Assembly: GCA_964524145.1 (NCBI GenBank)
Contig: CAZGCA010000022.1
Span: forward strand, 3,480-67,479
Reading direction: 5' to 3'
DNA: 64,000 bases
Source: CAZGCA01 sp964524145
GTDB lineage: Bacteria; Hydrogenedentota; CAZGCA01
In this document: piece after piece, positions 16,489-26,067 of the stretch
Numbering within the stretch: the first letter of the stretch is position 1
How the letters are laid out: each line of letters starts with the position of its first letter
The notes under the pieces: model-generated
What the model saw: only the letters and a program-made list of their open reading frames with translations
Told to the model about the DNA's origin: nothing
The model's database searches: none
Program-made: the position numbers and the translations under genes

Positions 16489-17853
16489 TTGGCCGCACAC
16501 AAACAACAAACAAAGAGAACACAAAGGGTGGCCGGAGACCGTAGTAATCCGGCCGGCGGGCGCCGAATCGTCAGAATAGTCCTGTCGTCCATAGTTGTTC
16601 TGTCCCTGCTCTTCGTTTCGATACCGCTCAGCATACAGGGATACCTTGCCGAGGTTCATCTGAAACAAGGCGTCACCAACCTGGCTGCAAAGAGATACAC
16701 GGTCGCCGAAAAGGCGTTTGGTCTTGCGGCGAAACGGAAACCCTATAGCTGGCGACCACATTACCACCTGGGGATGGCGAGATCGGCCGCCGGCAACTTC
16801 GATGAGGCCGTCGACGCATACCGCGAAACCTTGCGGTTAAACCCCAACTACGCGGCGGCCTTGACGGATCTGGGGGTTGCGCTCGTCCAGCGGGGGAGCC
16901 GAGACAAGTCAACGGCGAGCTTCAAGGAGGCGAAAGAGTGCCTGAAGAGCTCGCTCAACCTGGCACCGGAGCATCCGAAATCGCTCTACTTCATGGCTGT
17001 ATGTGAGAGCAGGCTGGGGGAATGGGAGGAAGCGCTTGGGCATTTCGAGGCCGCGTTGACGGAGGGTTATGAATCCAAGGCCAACCTATACCAGAACCTT
17101 GCGGTTGTTTACAGCAAGCTTGGCAACAGGGAAGAGGCCCTCGAGCATTTCAACGAGGCGTTGCTCGAGAGTCCCGAAGATCCCGCCGTCAACTATCAGG
17201 CGGGTGTCTTCCTTAATCAGATCGGCATGTACGACGACGCTCGCAAGAGCCTGCTCAACGCGGCCCGCGCTATATCGACCGACAAAACGAATCCCGATAT
17301 TGGTCTGCTCCGGTCGGTGCTCGAGGGGCTTATCGTCGTTAGCCTCGACGGCTTGAATGACCCAGCTACGGCCTCAGTTTACTTGTGGCAGTACACAACC
17401 TACGCAGGGAAATCGCCGCAAGCGGTAGCACTCGTCGACAGATTCGTCGCAGCTGTCTCGACGGAGCAGTTTGCCCGTAACCACCCTCGAGGACTTCCGA
17501 GGATCAACTACTACGTGGCGAGTGCGTTGTTGAATGTCGGTCGCGCTGACGATGCTATCGAGCGGATCAAGAAGCGCTTGGCTACGGTCTCGGATCCGAC
17601 GCTTTCCGTGGCCACGCAGGTGCTCCTGGCGCGATGCTACCTTGCGCTTAACGATACCGAGACGACGTTGTCAGTACTGAAGAAAGTGGAAGCAAGCCAT
17701 CCGGGCGATTACGAGCTGTGGCGAACGTATGGAGAGACTTTCTTGCAGGCGGGACGTGTTGAAGAAGCCGTTGCGGCCTTTCGAAAAGCTGTCAGCTTGA
17801 ACCCGGACGACGAGAAGAGCAAAACGTACCTGAAGAAACTTGTGTCCAACTGA
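16489..17853 (+). CDS. Membrane-anchored TPR protein
   Basis: About 454 aa. A basic N-terminus is followed by one transmembrane segment (about 28-50, IVRIVLSSIVVLSLLFVSIP). Eight to ten TPR units follow, including EAFGLAAKRKPYSWRPHYHLG-type helices and a last unit ending SLNPDDEKSKTYLKKL. The repeats are predicted to be periplasmic. TPR proteins of this kind are common in exopolysaccharide loci, where they organise synthesis or export. I chose TTG 16489 because GAGGG lies five bases upstream and the promoter excludes earlier ATGs; GTG 16477 is nearly as good. Confidence 0.75.
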   Translation: MAAHKQQTKRTQRVAGDRSNPAGGRRIVRIVLSSIVVLSLLFVSIPLSIQGYLAEVHLKQGVTNLAAKRYTVAEKAFGLAAKRKPYSWRPHYHLGMARSAAGNFDEAVDAYRETLRLNPNYAAALTDLGVALVQRGSRDKSTASFKEAKECLKSSLNLAPEHPKSLYFMAVCESRLGEWEEALGHFEAALTEGYESKANLYQNLAVVYSKLGNREEALEHFNEALLESPEDPAVNYQAGVFLNQIGMYDDARKSLLNAARAISTDKTNPDIGLLRSVLEGLIVVSLDGLNDPATASVYLWQYTTYAGKSPQAVALVDRFVAAVSTEQFARNHPRGLPRINYYVASALLNVGRADDAIERIKKRLATVSDPTLSVATQVLLARCYLALNDTETTLSVLKKVEASHPGDYELWRTYGETFLQAGRVEEAVAAFRKAVSLNPDDEKSKTYLKKLVSN

Positions 17854-17857
17854 AACA

Positions 17858-19315
17858 ATGGCAAAAAAGAAGAAAAGCAGGCAGACAAACACTGCGGCCC
17901 GTCAAGCCGCACCCCAACCTACGGAGAGTGATGTGGGGCGAGTTGTTGCTGTGCGCCGCCAGCTTGAGCAAGCTGCATTCGCCCTGTTGACCGCCGCGAT
18001 GCTCATAGTGCCGCTTGTGTTCAGCACGGCCACGCTCGAAGCATCTTCCCACATAAAAACCTTGGTCATCGCGCTGGCAATGTTCGCCGTCTTCTCCTTA
18101 TGGCTGTTCGCAAATGCAGTGGAGAACCGGTTTAGTCTGCGCAAACCGCGGCTTAACATTCCTGTGGCGGCCTATTTGTTCGTTTGCGTTGCGGCATCAA
18201 TCGCAGCGTTTAACCGGCCCAACTCGTTGAGCCTTCTGCACAACCTTCTCTGGTGCATGGCAGTCTACGTTGTTGTTGCCAACAGCGACTATCGCGACGA
18301 CGCGTTCCTGGCTGTTGCAGTAGCAATCACCATCGCCGCATTCCTCGCTGCCGGCTATGGAACACTTCAGCGGTTCAATATGGACTTCGTGCACTGGGAG
18401 GCGCCGGATGGCGAGCAAATAGGCACTCCGAGCACGTTCGGCCATCGCAACTTCGCTGCTGAATACATGGTGGCGGCTTTGCCGTTTGTGACGGCGCTGT
18501 TCTTCAGGTTGCGTAACAACATCGGAAAGGCGGGGGTTCTCCTCGCCGTGCTTGTAATACTGCTTCAGCTTTTCCTGGCTGGTTCACGCGCGAGCTGGAT
18601 CGCCGTCTTATCGGCGGCGGCGTTTTGTATCATCGCTATTGCGGTTGCCACGTGGCGCAGCCTCGGCCACGCCCGACGACGTGAGCTCTTTGACGCATTC
18701 GGAAAATATTTCCGAGGCTGGGAACTGCGAGTCGTGGCAGGATGTGCGGTCGTCTTCTTCGTCGTCGGGCCGTTCATGCTTCGTTCGGATTTCAGGGATT
18801 TCGTGAAGGACGTGCGAACAACGTTTAGTCTGGAACGCGAGTCAAACCTCATACGTCTCGCCACTTGGCAGAGCTCCGCACACCTCGCTCTTGCCCACCC
18901 TGTGCTTGGCGTTGGGTTTGGCAACTACGAGGTTTTCTTGCCCGAACACTGGAATCTGGTTGATAAGCAGCGGTTCGCGGAGAAGAACATGCTCTCGGAC
19001 AAGGCGCACAATGCGTACTTGCAGATTGCCTGTGAGACTGGGTTTCTGGGGCTTGCCGCGTTTACATGGGTGTTGGCGACTGCGTTTGTGGTTGGCCTGA
19101 GGCTTGTAACCGGGGGGTTTGCCAGGCAAGCGCACGGCTTCGTCCTGGCGGCTCTTTGCAGCATAGTTGCCGCGCTTGTAAACGGGTTTCTCGCCTTCAA
19201 CCTGATCAACCCGGCAACACGGATGTTGTTCTGGTTTTCGCTCGGTTGCCTGGGTGCTGCGGAAAGGTGTTACTCGCAAGTCGGTGAACGCAATCGAGGA
19301 AATACCACAGCGTGA
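17858..19315 (+). CDS. O-antigen ligase / polymerase-family membrane protein
   Basis: This 485-aa protein has a Lys-rich cytoplasmic start and ten or more hydrophobic segments. A large external loop near the C-terminus contains ARLATWQSS-like and KAHNAYLQIACETGFLGL motifs, diagnostic of the Wzy/WaaL superfamily. It is expected to join lipid-linked glycan units in the inner membrane. The start at 17858 (MAKKKK) follows the upstream stop by four bases. It is one of two such proteins in this locus. Confidence 0.85.
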   Translation: MAKKKKSRQTNTAARQAAPQPTESDVGRVVAVRRQLEQAAFALLTAAMLIVPLVFSTATLEASSHIKTLVIALAMFAVFSLWLFANAVENRFSLRKPRLNIPVAAYLFVCVAASIAAFNRPNSLSLLHNLLWCMAVYVVVANSDYRDDAFLAVAVAITIAAFLAAGYGTLQRFNMDFVHWEAPDGEQIGTPSTFGHRNFAAEYMVAALPFVTALFFRLRNNIGKAGVLLAVLVILLQLFLAGSRASWIAVLSAAAFCIIAIAVATWRSLGHARRRELFDAFGKYFRGWELRVVAGCAVVFFVVGPFMLRSDFRDFVKDVRTTFSLERESNLIRLATWQSSAHLALAHPVLGVGFGNYEVFLPEHWNLVDKQRFAEKNMLSDKAHNAYLQIACETGFLGLAAFTWVLATAFVVGLRLVTGGFARQAHGFVLAALCSIVAALVNGFLAFNLINPATRMLFWFSLGCLGAAERCYSQVGERNRGNTTA

Positions 19316-19358
19316 GTATCACCGTTAACGAGCCAAATTGGACAAGAGGTGACGAAAG

Positions 19359-20399
19359 ATGAAAGTCCTGATAACAGGCGGTGCGGGATTCATAGGCTGC
19401 AACACAGCAAAGCGGTTCATGGATGAAGGGCACGAGGTCGTGGTTCTCGACAACCTCTCGCGTCACGGCGCTGACGTGAACCTCGACTGGCTGAAATCCT
19501 GCGGCACGCTGACGGTCGTGATTGAAGACATAAAGAACTCTGAGGCGCTGAACGCGACCTTACGGAAGTATAGAGATCTCGACGTGATCATTCACTTGGC
19601 AGGTCAGGTCGCGGTGACCACATCCGTACAGAATCCACGCAAGGATTTCGATGACAACGCGCTTGGGACGTTCAATTTGTTGGAGGCTGTGCGATTGAAC
19701 GGACTCGACCCCGTGTTTATCTTCTCATCGACAAATAAAGTGTATGGTGGCCTGGAACACTTGGATGTAATAGAAGAAAAAAGCAGATACCGATTCAAAT
19801 CGTTGGAGATGGGAGTTCCCGAGGAAACGCAACTTGATTTCCACTCGCCATACGGATGTTCTAAAGGGGCAGCAGACCAATACGTTCGAGACTACCACCG
19901 GATATACGGGCTTCGTAGCGTGGTCTTTCGTCAGTCCTGCATTTACGGGTACCGTCAATTCGGGATCGAGGACCAAGGCTGGGTGGCGTGGTTTACCATC
20001 GCAACGTTGCTCGATAGGCCGATCACGATTTACGGCACAGGTAAGCAAGTTCGTGACGTACTTTTCATTGACGACCTTGTCGATGCCTATGGCGCAGCAA
20101 TTGACAAGATTGACAGCGTTGCAGGCAGTATTTACAATGTAGGAGGAGGGTTGGGTAATGTTATCTCGCTGCGCGAACTCCTCGAACTCCTTGAAAAGAT
20201 TTCGGGAAAGCCAGGCAGGTACTCGTATACCGAGACAAGACCGGGCGACCAGCCTGTGTTTGTGTGTGACCTCAGGCGCATCGAGGCTGAGTTGGGGTGG
20301 CGACCGAGAATAGGTGTGGAAGAAGGTGTGCGCAAGCTCGCAGCATGGGTGGATGCGAATAGGGAGCTTTTCGGGCAGAACGAACCGGTAGACAGATAG
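19359..20399 (+). CDS. NAD-dependent epimerase, CDP-paratose 2-epimerase (tyvelose epimerase)-like
   Basis: This 346-aa extended short-chain dehydrogenase has the NAD-binding GGAGFIG motif at residues 7-13, the catalytic Tyr and Lys in SPYGCSKGAADQYV, and the family-specific MSTNKVYG-like FSSTNKVYGG. The combination of SCIYG-x-RQFG-x-EDQGWVAWF with TIYG-x-GKQVRDVLF is what I recall of CDP-paratose 2-epimerase. That enzyme makes CDP-tyvelose, and the substrate call is moderate. GAGG precedes the ATG. It likely supplies an activated sugar for the glycan made here. Confidence 0.8.
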   Translation: MKVLITGGAGFIGCNTAKRFMDEGHEVVVLDNLSRHGADVNLDWLKSCGTLTVVIEDIKNSEALNATLRKYRDLDVIIHLAGQVAVTTSVQNPRKDFDDNALGTFNLLEAVRLNGLDPVFIFSSTNKVYGGLEHLDVIEEKSRYRFKSLEMGVPEETQLDFHSPYGCSKGAADQYVRDYHRIYGLRSVVFRQSCIYGYRQFGIEDQGWVAWFTIATLLDRPITIYGTGKQVRDVLFIDDLVDAYGAAIDKIDSVAGSIYNVGGGLGNVISLRELLELLEKISGKPGRYSYTETRPGDQPVFVCDLRRIEAELGWRPRIGVEEGVRKLAAWVDANRELFGQNEPVDR

Positions 20400-20413
20400 G
20401 GTGGTGCTTCAAG

Positions 20414-21943
20414 ATGAAGCCTAGCAAAAGCATTTTTGTTGTCTGGTTGTGTTTGATGGTCCTCTTTGTAGGGTTCATTGTCTTCTTCGACTGGTACGGT
20501 GAGGTGCTCATGTTGCGTGCGCGGGAAGCTGATCCCGCCAACGCGTACGAGTATGGAATGGAATACCTCGAAAAGGGGCAGTTGAAGAACGCGGCCGAGA
20601 AACTTGAGATATCGCTGGAGTTCGCCGGAAAAGATACTGTGCGCTGGCCGGCGTACATGCTGCGCCAGGCAAGGCTGAACCTTGGTGAGATATACTACCA
20701 ACTCGAAGAGTACGATAAAGCACGACCATACCTCGAAAGACTGCTTTTGACAGACAATGCCCCTGGTTTGAAAGAAGGTGTTCCGCTTTTCCACCTGGCG
20801 GAAGTATACCTTAAGCATGGAGAGAAGGAGAAGGCACGACAGACGTTCCGGATGACGACTGAATGGAACTTTGGGCCCGGGTCTGCGGTCGCCTTCTTTA
20901 GGCTTGCCGAACTGGCTGCCGATGCCGAGGACTACAACGCGGCTGTTCGGGATATCGATATGGCGGTAACGGTTGACGCCGGAGAGACGCTCGACGCCCA
21001 GATGTGGACAAGCGCTGCAAGAATTGCCGCGGATGCCGTCCGCAAGACGACGAAGGAGAACGTTCCTCTCGCACGTGAGATTCTGGGCATAGCTCACTAT
21101 CGGCTCAACGACTACGCGGCGTGTGCCCAAGACCTGGAAGAGGCGTTGAAAGGGGGCCGCGACACTGTGCGCGTCCACTATTACCTTTGGAAAACGTACG
21201 AACAGCTCGGCGCTCATGACAAGGCGCAACGACATCTTTCGGCCGTTCCGAGAGGCAAGGTCACCACTAGAGCGGCAGATATGATCCACACCTTTGGCGA
21301 GCCAAGAGGGAGTGCGTGGACGCTGACGCGAAACGGCAGCTTGCGAGCAGAAGTGTTCTTCGCCAGCCGGGTGAGCAAGATCGAGATACTTGCCAAGGGC
21401 TACGTTGCCCAGTTCGTTGGCACGAACATGGTGGTCAGACTGGGAGGGCACGAGGTGGGCGAGGTTGAAATCAGAGATCCAGAGTTCAAAACGTATACGT
21501 TTGAGCCGTCGGTTTCAACTGAGCGAGGACTTCTTGAGATAATGTTTACGAACAGCTATCGAGACCCGGACACGGGGGAAGCAAGGGGGTTGTATGTTAT
21601 AAACGCCACGCTCGTGTATCGAGACAATGCAGAGAAAGGCCTTTCAACCTCAGCGCCGCAAGCACGCAAGGCCAGCAAAGACCCATTGAGCATTGCTCTC
21701 CATACCGACAAGGGCAGCACCAACCAATATCCCGCTGCATCCCATGCGGCTGACCAGCTTATATCGCCCATTGGGCAAGGTGCGGGTTGTTTCGTCTGCC
21801 ATACACCTCTCGGAACAGGTGCCGTATCCCTCGTTCGAGGTCGTGGCGGTGAAGTGTTGACTGGAAATCAAAGAGAAGGCCGAACACCCCGTGAAGTACT
21901 TGAAACCATTAGCAAAAGCGGTCCTGCCAAGGCACTATCATAA
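20414..21943 (+). CDS. Membrane TPR protein with C-terminal carbohydrate-binding-like domain
   Basis: This 509-aa protein has one N-terminal transmembrane segment (about 9-28) and then TPR-like helices to about residue 300. The C-terminal 140 residues are beta-rich: LRAEVFFASRVSKIEILAKG, VVRLGGHEVGEVEI and LLEIMFTNSY. They resemble a calcium-dependent xylan-binding-type carbohydrate module, a resemblance recalled and not searched. The layout suggests a periplasmic adaptor that binds nascent glycan. It follows the epimerase by 14 bases and overlaps the start of the methyltransferase pseudogene. Confidence 0.65.
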   Translation: MKPSKSIFVVWLCLMVLFVGFIVFFDWYGEVLMLRAREADPANAYEYGMEYLEKGQLKNAAEKLEISLEFAGKDTVRWPAYMLRQARLNLGEIYYQLEEYDKARPYLERLLLTDNAPGLKEGVPLFHLAEVYLKHGEKEKARQTFRMTTEWNFGPGSAVAFFRLAELAADAEDYNAAVRDIDMAVTVDAGETLDAQMWTSAARIAADAVRKTTKENVPLAREILGIAHYRLNDYAACAQDLEEALKGGRDTVRVHYYLWKTYEQLGAHDKAQRHLSAVPRGKVTTRAADMIHTFGEPRGSAWTLTRNGSLRAEVFFASRVSKIEILAKGYVAQFVGTNMVVRLGGHEVGEVEIRDPEFKTYTFEPSVSTERGLLEIMFTNSYRDPDTGEARGLYVINATLVYRDNAEKGLSTSAPQARKASKDPLSIALHTDKGSTNQYPAASHAADQLISPIGQGAGCFVCHTPLGTGAVSLVRGRGGEVLTGNQREGRTPREVLETISKSGPAKALS

Positions 21944-22668
21944 CACGGCAAAGTATGTTTACCTCAGGTTGCGAGCATTGTTGTATCTGGGTAATGAGCT
22001 TACCCGCACTTGCTGTGGCCAACAGTTACGAAAGTTTCTGACGCGTGGAATTAAACCGAGACCGAACGCTGAATGCCCGCGATGTGGGTGTTTCGAAATG
22101 CACCGTTTGTTGTGGTTGTATCTTCAGAACAAAACGAATCTCTTCTCTGATACTGTCAGAGTCCTGCATTTTGCACCCGAACATGTTTTTCAGAAAACCT
22201 TGCTCGCTCTCCCAAACCCGGATTATCTGAGGCCGATCCAGCGAGAACCACCGCAATGGTCAAAATGGATTTGACGAATATCGACTGCGAGGCAAACTCG
22301 CTCGATGTGGTTTTGTGCAATGACGTCCTTGAGCATGTTCGGGATGACCGAAAGGCCATAGCAGAAATATTTCGAGTTCTGAAGCCAGGGGGTGGATGAT
22401 CTTACAATCCCTACTCGATCCTGAGGCCGACGAGACTTCTGAAGATAATACAATTGTATTGCCAGAGGAGAGGAAACGTGTCATCGGCCATCCGGACCAT
22501 TTCAGAGTGTACGGTCGAGATTACACGGATAGATTCGAACAGGCGGGGTTTATTGTAAGAGTGGATAGATGGGCGAAAGGGCTGGGGCCCGCTATGTTCA
22601 AGAAACACGTGTTGATGAAAGATGAGGACAAATACTTCTGTCTCAAGCCGAAATCGAAAGAACGTTGA
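21891..22668 (+). pseudogene. SAM-dependent methyltransferase (type 11), two frameshifts
   Basis: Three consecutive frames give one methyltransferase. Segment 1 (GTG 21891 to about 22230) has a CPRCGC zinc-like pair, HRLLWLYLQNKTNLF and RVLHFAPE, which acts as motif I. Segment 2 continues with VKMDLTNIDC, LDVVLCNDVLEHV and RVLKPGG. Segment 3 (about 22395-22668) has ILQSLLDP, HPDHFRVYGRDYTDRFEQAGF and a KYFCLKPK end. The shifts lie near 22229 and in the G-run at 22389-22393, where one extra G would restore frame. The rest is well conserved, so either the decay is recent or these are assembly errors. Confidence 0.75.
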
Positions 22669-23050
22669 TGAGACGTGACGGGATCTAATGGTCAGTGTGA
22701 ACGCATCTTGTGAGGAGGCAGGACTCACCCCTAGTGCCGAAAAGACTTGTCCCTTGTCCAACCCGGTACTGAAACGACCCCTCCTGCCCCGTGACCACTT
22801 GTACCGCAGTATTCGGCAAGATCCCGCTCTCCCGGGACACATTGCACCTTCTGGAGAGACTCTTTCACCCCTCTTTCGGGATCGTTCCGCTGAAGAGGCC
22901 ATGAATAGGAAAGTGCGAACATTAGTGCGTAGCTCCCCGTCTTATTACGACGTGCCGTGTAATGAATCGCTTTCCACCCCAGTCGGAGCGGGGCAAACAC
23001 CGGCAGCCGGATTCTCTGCGCCCGCTGTTCTCACCAAACGGTAATGCGCG
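22669..23050. other. Gap without a convincing gene
   Basis: An open frame at 22688-23044 covers most of this stretch, but it has no ribosome site, unusual composition and no recognisable domain. I see no promoter or repeat. It may be a decayed remnant next to the broken methyltransferase. Confidence 0.4.
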
Positions 23051-24523
23051 ATGTCTGACAATATCCCGAACATAGGAAAGGCGGTTCTGGTTGGACGTAA
23101 CACGGCGTTCCTTATCGTGTCCCGCGTGGCCGGATTGTTGCTATGGTTCGTGCTGTTCGGCACCGCCAAGCGGATGCTGGGAGAGAACTTCGGTCCCTAC
23201 GGCCTTGTGCTTGTCACGATAGGTCCTCTGTACCAACTTGTTCTTGACTTCGGATTCCGCCATCTGACCGTGCGCGAGGTCGCTCGTGACCACACGCTAA
23301 CGATGGAGTATCTCCTCACAGGCATCGTGCTCAAACTAGCACTTGTCCTGCCTTCGTTCGGTCTGCTGGTTGTGTCGTTTCATTTCATATACCCTCCTGC
23401 CACGAGAATCGCGCTTATCATCGGCACAGTGGCCTTCGTTGTGAAGAGCTTCACGCTGTTCCTGACGGCACTCTTCGACGCACATGAGAGGATGCACCTG
23501 ACAGCGCTCGTCACCACGACTGAGGCAGTGTTGATCTTTATTGTGTGCATGCCGCTGCTGTATCTGTTCAAGGGGGACAATATCCCGGTGCTGCTCGGTG
23601 AAGGATGTGCATCTGCTGTCTCGATGCTCCTGGCGGCGGTGTTCGTATTCTTTGTATTCAGGTATTCGGGTTGGAGACCACGCATATCCCGCCTGTGGGA
23701 CTTTTTCAGAAGCGCCGCCCCATTCGGGATGTACTTCGTGTTTGGCACCATATATGGTCACTCAGGCGTGCTCCTGCTTTCGGCCATGAGCGGCAAGGAA
23801 ACATGGGGCCAGTACGTTGCTCCTTTGGCGCTGATTTTGAAGATAGAGTTGTTGGCCAGGTTTTTCGCCAGCGCCCTCTATCCTACAATGTCCAAAGAAT
23901 ACCATTACTCCTCGGATAGCGCCGGCAGGATGTACGATCACGCCGTCCGTTTGATCTTCATGTTCGCGCTCCCCGCAGCGGTCGGAGCATGTGTGCTTGC
24001 CCCTGGCGTCATCGACTTCGCATTCGGAGGGGGCAAGGAGGAAACCGCTCTTCTCAGGATCCTCGCGTGGCTCATCCCGCTTCGGTTCTTCGGCTACGTG
24101 CTGAACACCACCGTCTTCGTCGTCAACCGGCAGAAAGCGGGAATGGTTATCATGGGAGGTGCTACTGTTGTGAGCATAGTATTGAACGTGATACTTATCC
24201 CCAGGTTCGGTGCGCGAGGCGCGGCAGTTGCAACCCTTGTCACGGCACTTTTGGTTCAAAGCGCTCTTGTGTGGCAGGTTCGCAAGTCATTGCGGTGTTC
24301 ACTGGTACCGCCAGGCATTCTGCCGTGCATCGTGTCGTGCGGTGTAATGACCGCTACTCTCATGATGGCCCGTCCTATGCCCTTTCTGCTCTCCGTCCCG
24401 CTGGGTGCGGCGGTTTTCTTCGTGTCCGTACTTGCGCTGGGAGGTATACCGCGTTCTGATATCAGGGTTATAAAGGCCCTGGTCTCTCGGAGGGTGTTCT
24501 CCGAGAGCGGCGAGGCGAAATGA
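23051..24523 (+). CDS. Polysaccharide flippase (Wzx-like, MOP superfamily)
   Basis: This 490-aa protein has about 12-14 hydrophobic helices across its whole length, in the polysaccharide transporter pattern. It has an early VGRNTAFLIVSRV segment, LDFGFRHLTVREVARD, a mid-protein FFRSAAPFGM and late IPRFGARGAAVATL. Wzx proteins flip undecaprenyl-linked sugar units to the periplasm. It overlaps the next gene by four bases (ATGA). Together with the two ligase/polymerase proteins and the Wzz protein it makes this a Wzx/Wzy-dependent locus. Confidence 0.88.
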   Translation: MSDNIPNIGKAVLVGRNTAFLIVSRVAGLLLWFVLFGTAKRMLGENFGPYGLVLVTIGPLYQLVLDFGFRHLTVREVARDHTLTMEYLLTGIVLKLALVLPSFGLLVVSFHFIYPPATRIALIIGTVAFVVKSFTLFLTALFDAHERMHLTALVTTTEAVLIFIVCMPLLYLFKGDNIPVLLGEGCASAVSMLLAAVFVFFVFRYSGWRPRISRLWDFFRSAAPFGMYFVFGTIYGHSGVLLLSAMSGKETWGQYVAPLALILKIELLARFFASALYPTMSKEYHYSSDSAGRMYDHAVRLIFMFALPAAVGACVLAPGVIDFAFGGGKEETALLRILAWLIPLRFFGYVLNTTVFVVNRQKAGMVIMGGATVVSIVLNVILIPRFGARGAAVATLVTALLVQSALVWQVRKSLRCSLVPPGILPCIVSCGVMTATLMMARPMPFLLSVPLGAAVFFVSVLALGGIPRSDIRVIKALVSRRVFSESGEAK

Positions 24524-26067
24524 CGGCAACCAAATTATCCGCAGTCCGCCAGTCTCTAGCGCAGATACGCACGCAATGGATGTCCGCCTCTGTGGCTATC
24601 CTCGTGATGGCGGTCTGCAGCACGGCTGTCGCCATGTGCCTCGGTTTCTTCCCTGTTACCGCGCTTATTCTGGCGGTCTTGCTATGCTATGTGATCGCCT
24701 GCAAGGTGTTCTCCGCGCGATTCGTGACTCTGGCAGCCATAGTCGCAGGAACTGCCTTCCTGTTGCGGCGGTTCGACATACGGTTCGGGGTGACGTGCCT
24801 CGACACAGAGTTCAGGCTCTCCTTTTTCATCGTTCTGGCGGGTTGTCTCGCGTTGCTTGCGCGCGCAATAATGCGCCGAACCCTGAGAATAGGGAGCGAT
24901 ATGTTGCTCCCCTTTGTCGCGTTGATTATTGCGTCCTTGCTTTCGATAACCGCAGGAAGCGTGTCCGGAACAGGCCGCGCCACTCCGGCCGGACAGCTTG
25001 GCGAGATGGCTAAGTTTCTCGTGCCGGTTGTGTTCTGCTTTGCGATAGCGTGGGGCGGGCTGAGTAGAGAGGACATTCGCAGGCTTCTGCGTATCATTGT
25101 AATGACAGCTGTCGCGACCGCTCTTATGGTGGTAGTTGTCAGCATATTCTCAGACTGGTTCGTGAAGACTTTCGGCTGGAAGCACGTTTGGTACGGCAAC
25201 GAGTCGATAGCGCGTGCCCACGTCCCCCTTTCCGGCGGGATTCAATCGGGCGCTTTTCTTGTGATGGTCTTCCCTCTTTGTCTCCAAATGTATTATGGCT
25301 CGAGCAAACGGCGAGACATCCTCTTTTTCTTCTTTAGTGCAATTGTCATTGCACTCGGCATAGTGTTTTGTTTTTCACGCGCCATTCTCGTTACCGCCGT
25401 GTTGACGACCTGCGGAATGTTTCTTGCGCGCACAGAGAGGAAAGGAAAGCTTTCGAGAGGGAGCAGGAAGTGGATATTCGCACTGCTGCTGGTTGCCGCC
25501 GTCACGGCCGTTGTGTCTGCGGTCAGCTTCGAGCGTTACATAGCGCGAGGCAGACGAAGCCAGTCTATAGAATACCGGCGGAAAGGGGCTGAAGTGGCGC
25601 TCACGGTCATCAGAGACCATCCTGTCATCGGTTCGAGTTTTGCCACGGTCTACCCTCGACAGGTCACCGGTTTTGTACCTGACGCGCACAGAGGAGGACG
25701 TATGGCAGTTATCTTCTACAAGGGCGAAGTCTCACCCGTTGATCCGCACAACCTTTTCCTCATGATTGCGGCGGAAATGGGACTGTTTGGGTTGGCAGTG
25801 TTCTCGTGGTTGATCTACCGAATATTCAGGAATCTCAACAATTACGCTAGTTCCGCTCGTCCATCTCCGGCTGAAAAACTCATTGTGAACGGGTTCATGT
25901 GGGGCATATTTGCGTTCTTGTTCCAGTCCCTTGGGGCGTCATTTCTGATGACGGATCTCAGGATTGCAGTGTTGTTCTGGACCTTTGTTGGCGTCTCGCT
26001 CGCGTTCGTCAACGGGACATCAGACTTCTTCCAGGAAGCCGACGCGGCTGTGGGAACGGAACGATGA
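24520..26067 (+). CDS. O-antigen ligase / Wzy polymerase-family membrane protein
   Basis: This 515-aa integral membrane protein has many hydrophobic helices and a large C-terminal external loop. The loop contains RRKGAEVALTVIRDHPVIGSS and SPVDPHNLFLMIAAEMGLFGL, the H-N-x-F-L element of the Wzy/WaaL family. It starts inside the flippase stop codon and ends overlapping the next glycosyltransferase, so translation is coupled through four genes. Which of the two proteins in this locus polymerises and which ligates cannot be told. Confidence 0.85.
   Translation: MTATKLSAVRQSLAQIRTQWMSASVAILVMAVCSTAVAMCLGFFPVTALILAVLLCYVIACKVFSARFVTLAAIVAGTAFLLRRFDIRFGVTCLDTEFRLSFFIVLAGCLALLARAIMRRTLRIGSDMLLPFVALIIASLLSITAGSVSGTGRATPAGQLGEMAKFLVPVVFCFAIAWGGLSREDIRRLLRIIVMTAVATALMVVVVSIFSDWFVKTFGWKHVWYGNESIARAHVPLSGGIQSGAFLVMVFPLCLQMYYGSSKRRDILFFFFSAIVIALGIVFCFSRAILVTAVLTTCGMFLARTERKGKLSRGSRKWIFALLLVAAVTAVVSAVSFERYIARGRRSQSIEYRRKGAEVALTVIRDHPVIGSSFATVYPRQVTGFVPDAHRGGRMAVIFYKGEVSPVDPHNLFLMIAAEMGLFGLAVFSWLIYRIFRNLNNYASSARPSPAEKLIVNGFMWGIFAFLFQSLGASFLMTDLRIAVLFWTFVGVSLAFVNGTSDFFQEADAAVGTER

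Noticed and set aside
20132..21451. 439-codon reverse frame opposite the epimerase and TPR genes
   Set aside because: Composition is that of an antisense shadow; both forward genes have clear domains over the same bases.
22688..23044. 118-codon frame between the broken methyltransferase and the flippase
   Set aside because: No ribosome site, no domain and atypical composition; treated as a gap.
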